Assembly (NCBI GenBank): GCA_036511595.1
Contig: DATCBY010000052.1
Location: 1 to 64,000 of the forward strand
Source: DASZQY01 sp036511595
GTDB taxonomy: Bacteria > Pseudomonadota > Alphaproteobacteria > Rhizobiales > Kaistiaceae
DNA: 64,000 nt
Direction: 5' to 3'
Shown here: positions 51,341 through 59,962 of the stretch, piece by piece
How positions within the stretch are numbered: position 1 is the first letter of the stretch
Layout of the letters: the number at the start of each line of letters is the position of its first letter
Translations under genes and position numbers: made by a program
Notes under the pieces: generated by a model
What the model was told of the DNA's origin: nothing
What the model saw: the letters and a program-made list of their open reading frames with translations, nothing else
The model's database searches: none

Positions 51341-52408
51341 ATGCTTACCGTCCAGCAGACCGAACGGAAATCCGCACGCTCGGCCCGTGACCGCTTTCCA
51401 TCGATGCCGATGCCGTCGCTGGAATACACCGACGAAGTCGCCCGCGAGACCGCGCACCTCTACGAGCGCGTCAAAGAAGTGATCCCGGCGATCGAGTGGC
51501 CGGTGATGGCGCCCTACGTCAAGGCGATCAACGATCTCAAGAAGGTCCGTAACGCCGTCATCCTGGCCCACAATTACCAGACGCCGGAAATCTTCCATTG
51601 CGTCGCCGACGTGAAGGGCGATTCGCTGCAGATCGCCATCGCCGCGTCGAAGAGCAACGCCGATATCATCGTCCAGTGCGGCGTCCACTTCATGGCCGAG
51701 ACGTCGAAGCTGCTCAATCCCGACAAGCTGGTGCTCATCCCGGACACGCGGGCAGGGTGCTCGCTGGCTGCCTCGATCACCGGCGCCGATGTGCGCCTGC
51801 TGCGCGAACGCTACCCCGGCGTCCCGGTCGTCACCTATGTCAACACCTCCGCTGACGTGAAGGCCGAGAGCGACGTCTGCTGCACTTCATCCAACGCCGT
51901 CGAGGTGGTCGAGGCGATGGGCACCGATCGCGTCATTTTCTTGCCCGACCAGTACCTGGCCAAGTGGGTCGCCTCGCAGACCCAGGTCAAGATCATCGCC
52001 TGGCACGGCGCCTGCGAGGTCCATGAGCGTTTCACCGGCGCCGAGATTCGCGAGTATCGTGAGGCCAATCCCGGCATCCAGATTCTGGCGCACCCGGAGT
52101 GCCCACCCGATGTGATCGCCGAAGCCGACTACACCGGCTCGACATCGAAGATGACCAACTGGGTGCTGAAGAACCGTCCGGCCAAGGTCCTGCTGGTCAC
52201 CGAATGTTCGATGGCCTCCAACATCGCGGCGGAAGCGCCCGGCATTGACTTCATCAAGCCGTGCAACCTCTGCCCGCACATGAAGCGGATCACCCTGCCG
52301 AAGATTCTCGATAGCCTCGTCTACCTGAAGGACGAGGTCACGGTGGACCCGCTGATCGCGGCCCGCGCCCGCCAGTCGGTCGAGCGGATGATCAACCTGA
52401 AGAGCTGA
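51341..52408 (+). CDS. nadA: Quinolinate synthase A
   Basis: A 355-residue 4Fe-4S enzyme that condenses iminoaspartate with dihydroxyacetone phosphate to quinolinate. Cluster cysteine candidates are in IVQCGVHFMAETSKLL, HGACEVHE and IKPCNLCPHMKR. The substrate-binding segment AHNYQTPEIF is present. The ATG at 51341 lies after a GAGGAGG site. First gene of nadA-nadB-nadC-VOC. Confidence 0.96.
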   Translation: MLTVQQTERKSARSARDRFPSMPMPSLEYTDEVARETAHLYERVKEVIPAIEWPVMAPYVKAINDLKKVRNAVILAHNYQTPEIFHCVADVKGDSLQIAIAASKSNADIIVQCGVHFMAETSKLLNPDKLVLIPDTRAGCSLAASITGADVRLLRERYPGVPVVTYVNTSADVKAESDVCCTSSNAVEVVEAMGTDRVIFLPDQYLAKWVASQTQVKIIAWHGACEVHERFTGAEIREYREANPGIQILAHPECPPDVIAEADYTGSTSKMTNWVLKNRPAKVLLVTECSMASNIAAEAPGIDFIKPCNLCPHMKRITLPKILDSLVYLKDEVTVDPLIAARARQSVERMINLKS

Positions 52409-52450
52409 GCTGGGGGGCACTCGAACGCGATGACCAGACAAGCTCCGCTC

Positions 52451-52476
52451 ATCCCCGCGAAAGCGGGAACCCAGGA
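52451..52476. repeat. REP-like palindrome between nadA and nadB
   Basis: CCCCGC-GAAA-GCGGG followed by AACCCAGG, the same hairpin type as at 2563-2578. It lies in the ~120-bp nadA-nadB spacer and would form a stem in the operon mRNA. Confidence 0.7.
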
Positions 52477-52529
52477 GTTTCCATGAGCGCTCGGTATCCG
52501 CGTTTGCGGCGCTGAGCGAGGAGATGACC

Positions 52530-54116
52530 ATGTTGGATCGAGCCCCTGATACCAACTCCATGCCCTCCGACGATGTCATTATCGTTGGCGGTGGCCTCGC
52601 CGGTTTGTTCTGTGCGCTACGCCTCGCCCCGCGCCCGGTCACCGTGCTCACAGCCGCGCCGATCGGGCAGGGCGCTTCGTCCGCCTGGGCGCAGGGCGGC
52701 ATTGCCGCCGCGATGGCGCCGGGCGACACCGTCGAGAAGCATCTCGCCGATACCATCGCCGCCGGCACCGGCATCGTCGATGAGAAGATCGCCCGCATCC
52801 TCGTCTCCGAGGCGCCGGCGCGCATCCACGACCTGCTCGAGTACGGCGTCCCCTTCGACCGCGACCTCGAAGGTCATCTCGCCGTTTCGCGCGAGGCCGC
52901 CCACTCCGAGCGGCGCATCGTACACGTCCGTGGTGACGCCGCCGGCGCCGCCATCATGGCGGCCCTGATCGCCGACGTGCATAAGACGCCATCCATCCGC
53001 CTCTACGAAGGCTACATCGGCGAGCGCCTCCTGACGCGCGGCAGCCGCGTCGCCGGCATCGTCGCCCGCCCGCGCGATGGTGGCGCGTCCGTTGAGTTCC
53101 CCGCGCGCGCCGTGGTGCTCGCCTCCGGTGGCAGTGGCCACCTCTACGCTGTCACGACCAATCCCGGCGAATCGGAAGGCGGTGGCCTCGCCATGGCCGC
53201 CCGTGCCGGCGCCGTTATCGCCGATGCCGAATTCGTGCAGTTTCACCCGACCGCATTCTCATTTGGCCGCGATCCGGCGCCGCTCGCCACCGAGGCGCTG
53301 CGCGGCGAGGGCGCCACACTCATCAACAGCGCCGGCGAGCGCTTTATGCTGAAGGTGGATCCCGCTGCCGAGTTGGCGCCGCGCGATGTCGTCGCCCGCG
53401 CCGTCTATGCAGAACTGGCCGCCGGCCGCGGCGCCTTCCTCGATTGCCGCGCCGCCATCGGCGCGAAATTCGCCGAGGAATTTCCGACCGTCTATGGTTA
53501 CTGCGTCGCCGCCCGCATCGACCCGGCGAAGGAGCCGATCCCGGTCGCTCCCGCCGCGCATTTCCACATGGGTGGCGTGCTCACCGACGCGGAGGGTCGC
53601 TCGACCCTCGACGGCCTGTGGGCCTGCGGCGAAACCGCGTCCACGGGCGCCCATGGCGCCAACCGCCTTGCGTCCAACTCGTTGCTGGAGGCGGTCGTCT
53701 TCGGCGCCCGTGTCGCCCGCGATATCGCCGCCAGGCTGCCGCAGGCGCAGACGATGGCGGCCACCCGCCTCGCCGATGGCGCAGTTCATGCCGATCCCGA
53801 ACCCGCCGACAAGGCGTTCCTGCGCCGCACGATGTCCGACCACGTCGGCGTCGTCCGCGATCGCGCCGGGCTGGAGACGGCACTCGCGGTCATTGCAACA
53901 ATGGAAAGCAAGAATCGCTCGCCCCGCTTCGGCAACATGCTCACCGCAGCCCGCATGATCGCCACCGCCGCGTTGAAGCGGACCGAAAGCCGCGGCGGTC
54001 ACTATCGTTCGGACTACCCGACAGCCGACCCTGTCTGGCGGCATCGCACCTTCATGACGCTTGCCGAGGCTTTGGCTGCTACCGGCGAGCCGAAGCTTGT
54101 GCCCGCCAGCTCGTGA
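52530..54116 (+). CDS. nadB: L-aspartate oxidase
   Basis: A 528-residue flavoenzyme oxidising aspartate to iminoaspartate, the substrate of NadA. FAD fold: VIIVGGGLAGLFCAL and SSAWAQGGIAAAM. Active-site and flavin segments include FVQFHPTAF, EALRGEGATLIN, AAHFHMGGV and HGANRLASNSLLEAVVFG. A GAGGAG site six bases before ATG 52530 favours it over ATG 52524. The stop overlaps the nadC GTG start (GTGA). Confidence 0.96.
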   Translation: MLDRAPDTNSMPSDDVIIVGGGLAGLFCALRLAPRPVTVLTAAPIGQGASSAWAQGGIAAAMAPGDTVEKHLADTIAAGTGIVDEKIARILVSEAPARIHDLLEYGVPFDRDLEGHLAVSREAAHSERRIVHVRGDAAGAAIMAALIADVHKTPSIRLYEGYIGERLLTRGSRVAGIVARPRDGGASVEFPARAVVLASGGSGHLYAVTTNPGESEGGGLAMAARAGAVIADAEFVQFHPTAFSFGRDPAPLATEALRGEGATLINSAGERFMLKVDPAAELAPRDVVARAVYAELAAGRGAFLDCRAAIGAKFAEEFPTVYGYCVAARIDPAKEPIPVAPAAHFHMGGVLTDAEGRSTLDGLWACGETASTGAHGANRLASNSLLEAVVFGARVARDIAARLPQAQTMAATRLADGAVHADPEPADKAFLRRTMSDHVGVVRDRAGLETALAVIATMESKNRSPRFGNMLTAARMIATAALKRTESRGGHYRSDYPTADPVWRHRTFMTLAEALAATGEPKLVPASS

Positions 54117-54964
54117 CCGATTTTCCAGGCCTGCCGCCGCAGCTTGTCGTCGAGGCGGTCCGCGCCGCGCTCCGTGAAGACATCGGCGCCGGCGACATCA
54201 CATCCGCCGCCACCATTCCGGCCGCCGCACACGCGACCGCGACCTTCGGCGCCCGCAAGCCGGGCGTCCTCGCCGGCCTGCCGCTGGCCGAAGCGGCCTT
54301 TCGCGAAGTCGATCCGACAATCCGCTGCGAAGCGATTCTCCGCGACGGCGCCCGTATGCCTGCCGGCGCGCTCGTCGCGAGCGTGTCTGGCAACGCCCGT
54401 GCCGTGCTCGCCGCCGAACGGGTCGCCCTCAACTACCTCTGCCGTCTTTCCGGCATCGCAACTGCGACCGCCGCGCTCGTCGAACGGGTAAAGCACACCC
54501 ATGCCGTCATCCTTGACACGCGCAAGACGACGCCCGGCCTTCGCGCCTTCGAGAAATACGCCGTTCGTTGCGGCGGCGGCGTCAACCATCGCATCGGCCT
54601 CTACGACGCCATCCTCATCAAGGACAACCACATCGCCGTCGCCGGCGGTGTTGCGGCGGCGATCCGGCAAGCCCGCGCCCACGCGCCGGGCGTCAGGCTG
54701 GAGATCGAGGTCGGCTCGCTAGCCGAGCTCGCCAACGCGATGGCGGAAAAACCCGACATCGTCATGCTCGACAACATGAACCTTGCCGACATGCGCCGCG
54801 CGGTGGTCGAGGTCGCTGGCCGCGCCAGGCTCGAAGCCTCCGGCAATATCACGCTGGAAACCGTCGGCGCCATCGCCGAGACTGGTGTCGACTACATCTC
54901 GTCGGGCTGGATCACGCATTCCGCTCCGGCGCTGGATATCGGCCTGGACGTCGTCGTTACATGA
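54113..54964 (+). CDS. nadC: Nicotinate-nucleotide pyrophosphorylase (carboxylating)
   Basis: A 283-residue quinolinate phosphoribosyltransferase completing de novo synthesis of nicotinate mononucleotide. Family segments: LREDIGAGDITSAATIP, LNYLCRLSGIAT, ILDTRKTTPGLRAFEKYAVR, GGGVNHRIGLYDAILIKDNH and VDYISSGWITHSA. Start GTG 54113 overlaps the nadB stop; its own stop overlaps the start of the VOC gene (ATGA), so three genes are translationally chained. Confidence 0.97.
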   Translation: MTDFPGLPPQLVVEAVRAALREDIGAGDITSAATIPAAAHATATFGARKPGVLAGLPLAEAAFREVDPTIRCEAILRDGARMPAGALVASVSGNARAVLAAERVALNYLCRLSGIATATAALVERVKHTHAVILDTRKTTPGLRAFEKYAVRCGGGVNHRIGLYDAILIKDNHIAVAGGVAAAIRQARAHAPGVRLEIEVGSLAELANAMAEKPDIVMLDNMNLADMRRAVVEVAGRARLEASGNITLETVGAIAETGVDYISSGWITHSAPALDIGLDVVVT

Positions 54965-55518
54965 ACTTGGGAGGATCGAGCATGGGTACGCTGGGCACCG
55001 GCCAGCCGTTTGGCAGCATCGTGCAGACGGCCTACGTCGTCGCAGACATCGAAAGCGAGATGGAGGCCTACGTCGATCGCCTGGGCGTCGGCCCGTGGTA
55101 CCTGGCCGACCATTTTCGCCCACCGAATCCGCGCTATCGCGGCAAGGTCGTCGCGCCGCTTTTCAGCCTGGCTGTTGCCTATTCCGGTGCGACGATGATC
55201 GAACTGATCCAGCAGCATGACGACCTGCCGTCCGTGTTCAAGGAGCAGGTCGCGCAGCGTGGTTACGGCTTCCATCACTGGGGCGTCGGCGTCGAGGACT
55301 TCGATGCGTCCGTCGCGCACTACCTGAAACAGGGCTACGAGATTGCCTTCTCCGACACCGCGCCGATGGGCATGCGCGTCGCCTATATGGACACGATGAA
55401 GGACCTGCCCGGTATGGTCGAACTGATCGAGGCGAACGACGCCTATGAGGGTTTCTTCACCCCGGTCTACAAGGCTTCGCTCGGTTGGGACGGCCGCGAT
55501 CCAATCCGCAGGGCTTAG
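54961..55518 (+). CDS. VOC-superfamily (glyoxalase-like) protein coupled to nadC
   Basis: A 185-residue protein with the paired beta-alpha-beta-beta-beta modules of the vicinal-oxygen-chelate fold: IVQTAYVVADIESEMEAYVD, MIELIQQHDDLPSVF, GYGFHHWGVGVEDFDASVAH and DTMKDLPGMVELIEANDA. Candidate metal ligands are H in FHHWGV and E in VELIEA. Its ATG overlaps the nadC stop, so it belongs to the nad operon. No known NAD-pathway step needs it; the function is unassigned. Confidence 0.85.
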   Translation: MNLGGSSMGTLGTGQPFGSIVQTAYVVADIESEMEAYVDRLGVGPWYLADHFRPPNPRYRGKVVAPLFSLAVAYSGATMIELIQQHDDLPSVFKEQVAQRGYGFHHWGVGVEDFDASVAHYLKQGYEIAFSDTAPMGMRVAYMDTMKDLPGMVELIEANDAYEGFFTPVYKASLGWDGRDPIRRA

Positions 55519-55521
55519 CCG

Positions 55522-55749
55522 CTACGGCGTCGGCGGCGCACTACCGCGGAAAAAGACAAAATAGAGAATTACGTAGGCGACGATCAGGACGCCGACGCTG
55601 ACGGCCAGCACAAAACGCACGTTGTGGTGGGTCGCCGCCCCACGTGCTTCGTTGGGCTCAAGCACAGGGGCAGGGGCATTTGCCGTCACAGTCGGCCGCC
55701 GACCCTCATCCCTCTTGTCATCATAATCCGGCGCGCGGTCGGTTGGCAT
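55522..55749 (-). CDS. Small single-pass membrane protein of unknown function
   Basis: A 75-residue protein with a charged N-terminus (DRAPDYDDKRDEGRRP), a Pro/Ala stretch and one C-terminal membrane helix (FVLAVSVGVLIVAYVILYFV). It follows the sleB-like gene by 70 bp in the same direction. No family name is recognised. Confidence 0.6.
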   Translation of the reverse strand: MPTDRAPDYDDKRDEGRRPTVTANAPAPVLEPNEARGAATHHNVRFVLAVSVGVLIVAYVILYFVFFRGSAPPTP

Positions 55750-55819
55750 GGGCGCCCTCCTGATAATGGCTCAGGACGGGATAACGGCGGGCCAGCTCCA
55801 ATGTTCCCGCGTCGACCGA

Positions 55820-57013
55820 TCAGGTCCATCCGCCGTTGACCGTTTTGTAGAAGATGTGCCGCCCGATTTTTTCCATCTTGGTCATCGTGTGCGCCCACCG
55901 CGGCCGCACGTACGTAGCGTGATAGTGCGTGGAGGCGCCGATATCCGGCATGTACATTGCCTGTTCGTCGTTGATTTCGCGCCGTGCCAGCGCCTGTGCC
56001 GTGGCCCAAGCGTCGGGATCGTTGATGCGGTCGGGAATACCGTCGCACGCGAAAGAGAACTGGCACTGGTTGCGCTTGTCCTTGTTCTGGTAGACGACGC
56101 CGCACACAGTTTTTGGATAGGCAGGGTTCTTCAGCCGGTTGAGCACCACCTGGGCAACCGCGATTTGCCCCTTCTCCGCTTCGCCGCGTGCCTCGAAATA
56201 GATGGCCGTCGCGAGGCATTTCACTTCCGTAGCAGAGCGCGCGCTGACCGGGATAGGCGTGTTCAGCCAGGCATGTGCCTCGTCGATCTTGGGGTCCAGA
56301 ATCGGACTGTTCTTGCCCATCACCGCGTCGAACGGCTTCTCCGTCGCGACCGCTGGATCATCGGGCGGTGCGTAAGCGAGCAGGCCCCGCGTCTGCGGCT
56401 TCATCGCTTTATCGTTGGCCGGATGCGGTATCGCCGCCGCAACCGAAGCCACGAGCGGCGCAGCTGCCTTGGGAGTCGGGATCGAAACGAGCGACGCCGC
56501 GATCATCTTGAGTGGTGCAACCGGCGTCACTGACGCTGGTGTCTGAATCGCCACGGCAACCGCAACCCTCGGCGCCTCGGGTGCAACGAATGTAGCCACC
56601 GCCATGCCCGCCCCAGCATTGGCGGGTGCGAAGAACGAAGCGGCGCCGATCAGCCCCCCGCTGATCATGCCAGGAGGCGGAACCAGCATGTCGGTCTTGG
56701 CGACGCGATTGATCGTGCTGGTTGCCGGCCGCGGCGCCGCTGCAGCAATCGAAGCGGTAGTTGTTGCATCGACCGCGCTGGCGGTCTGGACCCGCACCGC
56801 CGGGATGAGCTTCGCAGCGTAGCGCTTGCCGTTGTCCATGATGAGACGAAGCTGCCAGCGATCGCTGGTCGCGGCGTAGTTCTTGAAGCGGGCGAGGGCG
56901 TCTTGCTGGGCGATGGTGGTGGTGGAGATCGCGATCAGAGCGAGCACGCCCGCGACGCGCACTATCCACTTGCCCCGTTGCGCCTGCGCACGCCGCTTGC
57001 CCCGTACAATCAA
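55820..57013 (-). CDS. SleB-type cell wall hydrolase
   Basis: A 397-residue exported protein. A membrane anchor or signal (VRVAGVLALIAISTTTI) is followed by ~200 low-complexity Ala/Val/Pro residues and a C-terminal hydrolase_2 domain: CLATAIYFEARGEAEKGQIA, AVVLNRLKN-like VAQVVLNRLKNPAYPKTVCG and CQFSFACDGIPD. The catalytic glutamate is in YFEARGE. It cleaves peptidoglycan, probably for wall remodelling since spores are not expected. Half CtrA-like TTAACC sites lie upstream. Confidence 0.9.
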   Translation of the reverse strand: MIVRGKRRAQAQRGKWIVRVAGVLALIAISTTTIAQQDALARFKNYAATSDRWQLRLIMDNGKRYAAKLIPAVRVQTASAVDATTTASIAAAAPRPATSTINRVAKTDMLVPPPGMISGGLIGAASFFAPANAGAGMAVATFVAPEAPRVAVAVAIQTPASVTPVAPLKMIAASLVSIPTPKAAAPLVASVAAAIPHPANDKAMKPQTRGLLAYAPPDDPAVATEKPFDAVMGKNSPILDPKIDEAHAWLNTPIPVSARSATEVKCLATAIYFEARGEAEKGQIAVAQVVLNRLKNPAYPKTVCGVVYQNKDKRNQCQFSFACDGIPDRINDPDAWATAQALARREINDEQAMYMPDIGASTHYHATYVRPRWAHTMTKMEKIGRHIFYKTVNGGWT

Positions 57014-57339
57014 CGCAACACTCCACGCATACCCGGCAACAAGTGGCCGCCGCGGTCCCTCGGGATCGCAAAAGCCCCATGTCGTCAGTGATGCGGGATT
57101 AACCTTGAAGTCCGGTTAACACCGAAAAAGTGACGCTCCCCCGTCCACATGACATCAACCGTCAAATCGGGCGGCAATGCGGGTTTCCGAAGGCTGTCGC
57201 GTGGTCTTCCACAGATTGAGATTGTGCTTTGCGACGCCGGAAAATCCTGCCCTGACCCTGTGTGGTGTCCTTCACACGCCTGTGGCGCGGAGTGGTCTAG
57301 GGTCCGCCGCGAAAATAGTTGCCCTGGAGACACTCCGCC
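57014..57339. other. 326-bp divergent spacer
   Basis: This spacer separates sleB-like (leftward) from a secreted protein gene (rightward). The only motif noticed is a pair of direct TTAAC half-sites (TTAACC at 57099-57104 and TTAAC at 57116-57120) with 13 bp between the TTAA cores, not the 7 bp of a canonical CtrA box. No gene or RNA was recognised. Confidence 0.5.
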
Positions 57340-57798
57340 ATGAAACGCCTCGTCCTCTCCGTTGCCCTTGCCCTCGCCACGGCCTTTTCGGTCGCAACCG
57401 CCTGTGCGGCGACCGCCGACGAGGAAAATGCCTTCGTCAACGCGTACAAGACGGCTTTCGCCGCCAAGGACGCCAACAGATTGCAGGCGCTGCTTTATAC
57501 GGACGGCGCCGATCCGATGGCCCTTCAGTTTTACGGTCAGATGATGACTGCTGAACTGGCCAACGGAACGTTGAGCTCGATCGAATTGCAGGATTTGACC
57601 GCCGACGAAGTGACCGCGGCGGCGACCCCGCAGGATGGACCGAACGGCAAGTTCGTTCTCGCGCCGAAGCCCTACAAGAAACTGGCACTGAAGATCGATT
57701 CCAAGACGGCCGACGGCATGGCGAGCAGCACCAGCACGGTGTTCGTCGCGGAAATCGGCGGCAAGATCGTCATCTGCACACCCGGCAAGGCGAAGTAG
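57340..57798 (+). CDS. Secreted protein of unknown function
   Basis: A 152-residue protein with a signal peptide (MKRLVLSVALALATAFSVAT, then ACAA). The mature part begins DEENAFVNAYKTAFAAKDAN, which resembles the helix of SnoaL/nuclear-transport-factor-like folds, and ends in a beta segment FVAEIGGKIVICTP. No catalytic signature was recognised. It is convergent with nadQ, whose stop is 4 bp away. Confidence 0.7.
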   Translation: MKRLVLSVALALATAFSVATACAATADEENAFVNAYKTAFAAKDANRLQALLYTDGADPMALQFYGQMMTAELANGTLSSIELQDLTADEVTAAATPQDGPNGKFVLAPKPYKKLALKIDSKTADGMASSTSTVFVAEIGGKIVICTPGKAK

Positions 57799-57801
57799 GC
57801 A

Positions 57802-58770
57802 TCAAGCGCCGGCGCGCGCGCGAAAACGGAATCCGGGAGCGGGGCGTTCCTTGAGAATGTCCCGCCGGAAACGGAACATCGCCGCGGGGCGTCCACGTTC
57901 CTGTTGCGCAGTCTCCCCGGTCGGCTCAACCAGCGCGGCGCCTTCGACCAGACGACGGAAGTTCTGCTTGTGTAGATGGCGCCCGGAGATCGCCTCGACC
58001 GCGCGTTGAAGTTCGGTCAGCGTGAATTCGTCCGCCATCAGTTCGAAGACGACCGGCCGGTATTTCAGCTTCGCCCGCAGGCGGGAGATGGCAGTCGCAA
58101 GGATGCGCCGATGGTCGAACTGCATCGGCACACCGGCGGCGACAGCTACCCGGCGGCTCCCTGTCTCGCGGCCGTCGCGCGGTGCCTCCGCTACGATGCC
58201 TGCTTCGTAAAGCAGCTCGTAGCGATCGAGCGCGTGTTCCTCGTCCCATCTCGCGCCCTTCTCACCGAAGGCGAGGCTCACGCGCTCGCGTCGGCCGAGA
58301 GGCTTTGCTTGGGCGCCTTCGGCCGGCTCTGCCACCCACCGCGCCAGTGCCGGCAACAGCTCTTCGTCGAGAATCGCCGGCCGGCCATCCCGCCAGTCTT
58401 CCCACGGGAAGAAATCGTACCAGCGTCGCCAGCTCGCCCCTGCTCGCGCCAGCGCCTCCGAGGGTTCGTCACTGATGCGCGTCAGTGCCAGGTAGCCGAC
58501 CGAGACGAGGTGAGGGCCGGTATCGCCCGTGGTCGCGTGACGACCGCGGTCGCCGAATGTATAAAGCTGCTCGGCGTATCCGAGCTTCAACGCGGTCTGC
58601 TCCGCCACCCAGGCCCGCAGGCCGGTTTCAAACGTGCGATGCGCCAGCGGATCGAAAGGACCGAAGGGCAGCGTCTCGCCACCGACCACCAGGATCAGAG
58701 GCTGCCGGTCGGAGACCGCCACGATCGCTGCGTTCAGCCCGATCTCAATCGGCCGCTGACGGAGCTTCAT
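57802..58770 (-). CDS. nadQ: NadQ-type NAD regulator (COG4111-like)
   Basis: A 322-residue protein with an N-terminal Nudix-like domain (PIEIGLNAAIVAVSDRQPLI, LPFGPFDPLAHRTFETGLRA) that lacks an intact Nudix box, and a C-terminal winged-helix-like domain (ADEFTLTELQRAVEAISGRH, LHKQNFRRLVE) like that of NrtR. Nudix-related regulators of this architecture control NAD synthesis in alphaproteobacteria. nadABC with a palindromic operator lies 6 kb away. Its ATG overlaps the stop of the upstream phosphatase gene (ATGA). Confidence 0.82.
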   Translation of the reverse strand: MKLRQRPIEIGLNAAIVAVSDRQPLILVVGGETLPFGPFDPLAHRTFETGLRAWVAEQTALKLGYAEQLYTFGDRGRHATTGDTGPHLVSVGYLALTRISDEPSEALARAGASWRRWYDFFPWEDWRDGRPAILDEELLPALARWVAEPAEGAQAKPLGRRERVSLAFGEKGARWDEEHALDRYELLYEAGIVAEAPRDGRETGSRRVAVAAGVPMQFDHRRILATAISRLRAKLKYRPVVFELMADEFTLTELQRAVEAISGRHLHKQNFRRLVEGAALVEPTGETAQQERGRPAAMFRFRRDILKERPAPGFRFRARAGA

Positions 58771-59288
58771 CCGGTTTCCACCAGCGCCAGCATGAACGGA
58801 ACCGACTCCACCGCCATCTCGCCCTGACCGATCTCGTGGATCGCGGCGATCATGCGTCCACCGCGGCCCAGCATCGCGTCCGCGATCGCGACCAGGAGCG
58901 GATTGGGAGTCGCGAACGGCGACGCAGACCGCAGTCGCCTTGCAATATCCGCCTCGTCGCGTTTCGGCTCTGCGGCGCATAGCGCGATGAAAGCACCGGC
59001 GGTCGAGCGGCTGATGCCGGCGTAGCAGTGGACGACCATCGGCCGCTGTCGGTCCCAAGAGTCCACAAAGTCGAGCAGCGCCCGGACATGTTCCTCCGCG
59101 GGCGCCACCAAGCCATTCTGTGGCTCGTTAATGTCGTTCATTCCAAGGAACAGGTAGTTCTCCTCCGGGATGGAATCGGGACGTGTCACCAGCGTCCCGT
59201 CGTTGATGAGGCTGACAAGATGGCTCGCCTTGGTCGAGGCGACGGTTGCGGCAATCTGGGAAAGCGGGCAGACGCAGACGAAGGACAT
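58767..59288 (-). CDS. Tyrosine-phosphatase-like protein (COG5350 type)
   Basis: A 173-residue protein with the dual-specificity phosphatase active site VVHCYAGISRST (nucleophile C88, R94). A general-acid aspartate candidate is in NDINEP. It is shorter than eukaryotic enzymes and resembles a group conserved in Hyphomicrobiales. Substrate unknown. It is translationally coupled to nadQ, so a link to NAD regulation or metabolism is possible. Confidence 0.85.
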   Translation of the reverse strand: MSFVCVCPLSQIAATVASTKASHLVSLINDGTLVTRPDSIPEENYLFLGMNDINEPQNGLVAPAEEHVRALLDFVDSWDRQRPMVVHCYAGISRSTAGAFIALCAAEPKRDEADIARRLRSASPFATPNPLLVAIADAMLGRGGRMIAAIHEIGQGEMAVESVPFMLALVETG

Positions 59289-59342
59289 GGCAATTCCTGG
59301 CGCGGGGGTGCAGCATGAATGTAGGAGGCCTCGTCGCGGCCG

Positions 59343-59957
59343 TCACGCCTCGCCTGAGTGCGCCACTTCCAAAGCCCGGAACCTCTTGAGGAAGCGTCGT
59401 TCGGCGACGGAAGCCGGCCACGGCTTCAGGTCGAATTTCGCGGGATCGCCGGCGTTTGGCCGGCCAAAGTAGCGCAACGCTTCGGCCTCGCTGAAGCCGG
59501 CGATGCGCACCGCCTCGTGATAGGCGGCTACCCTGTCCGCCGCCTTGATCTTGGCGGTGAGCTTTTCCGGCAGCAGCGCCGGCAGCCCGAAGCGCAGGTG
59601 GATCGCGCCAAGCAGCCGCGCCTCGACCGCGCGATACTCGCCGCCCAGCAATCCCTTGAACGGCGAGATGAGGTCGCCAATGACATACTCCGGCGCATCG
59701 TGGAGCATCAGTGCCAGCCGCTCGTTTGCGGCAAGTCCCGGCATCGCTGCCACGGCCACGTCATCCACCAGCAAGGTGTGCTGCGCCACCGAGTAGGCGT
59801 GCGGGCCCGTGGTTTGGCCATTCCAGCGCGCCACGCGCGCAAGGCCGTGGGCGATGTCGTCGATCTCGACATCGAGCGGCGAGGGGTCGATGAGATCCAG
59901 CCGCCGACCCGACAGCATTCGTTGCCACACCCGTGCCTCTCTCGGCCGTCGCGCCAT
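59343..59957 (-). CDS. HD-domain hydrolase, YfbR-like
   Basis: A 204-residue HD phosphohydrolase. Metal ligands: H60 (YSVAQHTLLV), H86-D87 (LMLHDAPEYVIGDL) and D141 region (AADRVAAYHEAVR). YfbR of E. coli is a 5'-deoxynucleotidase; this group is related but its substrate is not established. It begins 5 bp after ygfZ and lies 54 bp before the phosphatase gene in the leftward run ygfZ-HD-PTP-nadQ. Confidence 0.88.
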   Translation of the reverse strand: MARRPREARVWQRMLSGRRLDLIDPSPLDVEIDDIAHGLARVARWNGQTTGPHAYSVAQHTLLVDDVAVAAMPGLAANERLALMLHDAPEYVIGDLISPFKGLLGGEYRAVEARLLGAIHLRFGLPALLPEKLTAKIKAADRVAAYHEAVRIAGFSEAEALRYFGRPNAGDPAKFDLKPWPASVAERRFLKRFRALEVAHSGEA

Positions 59958-59962
59958 GCCGA

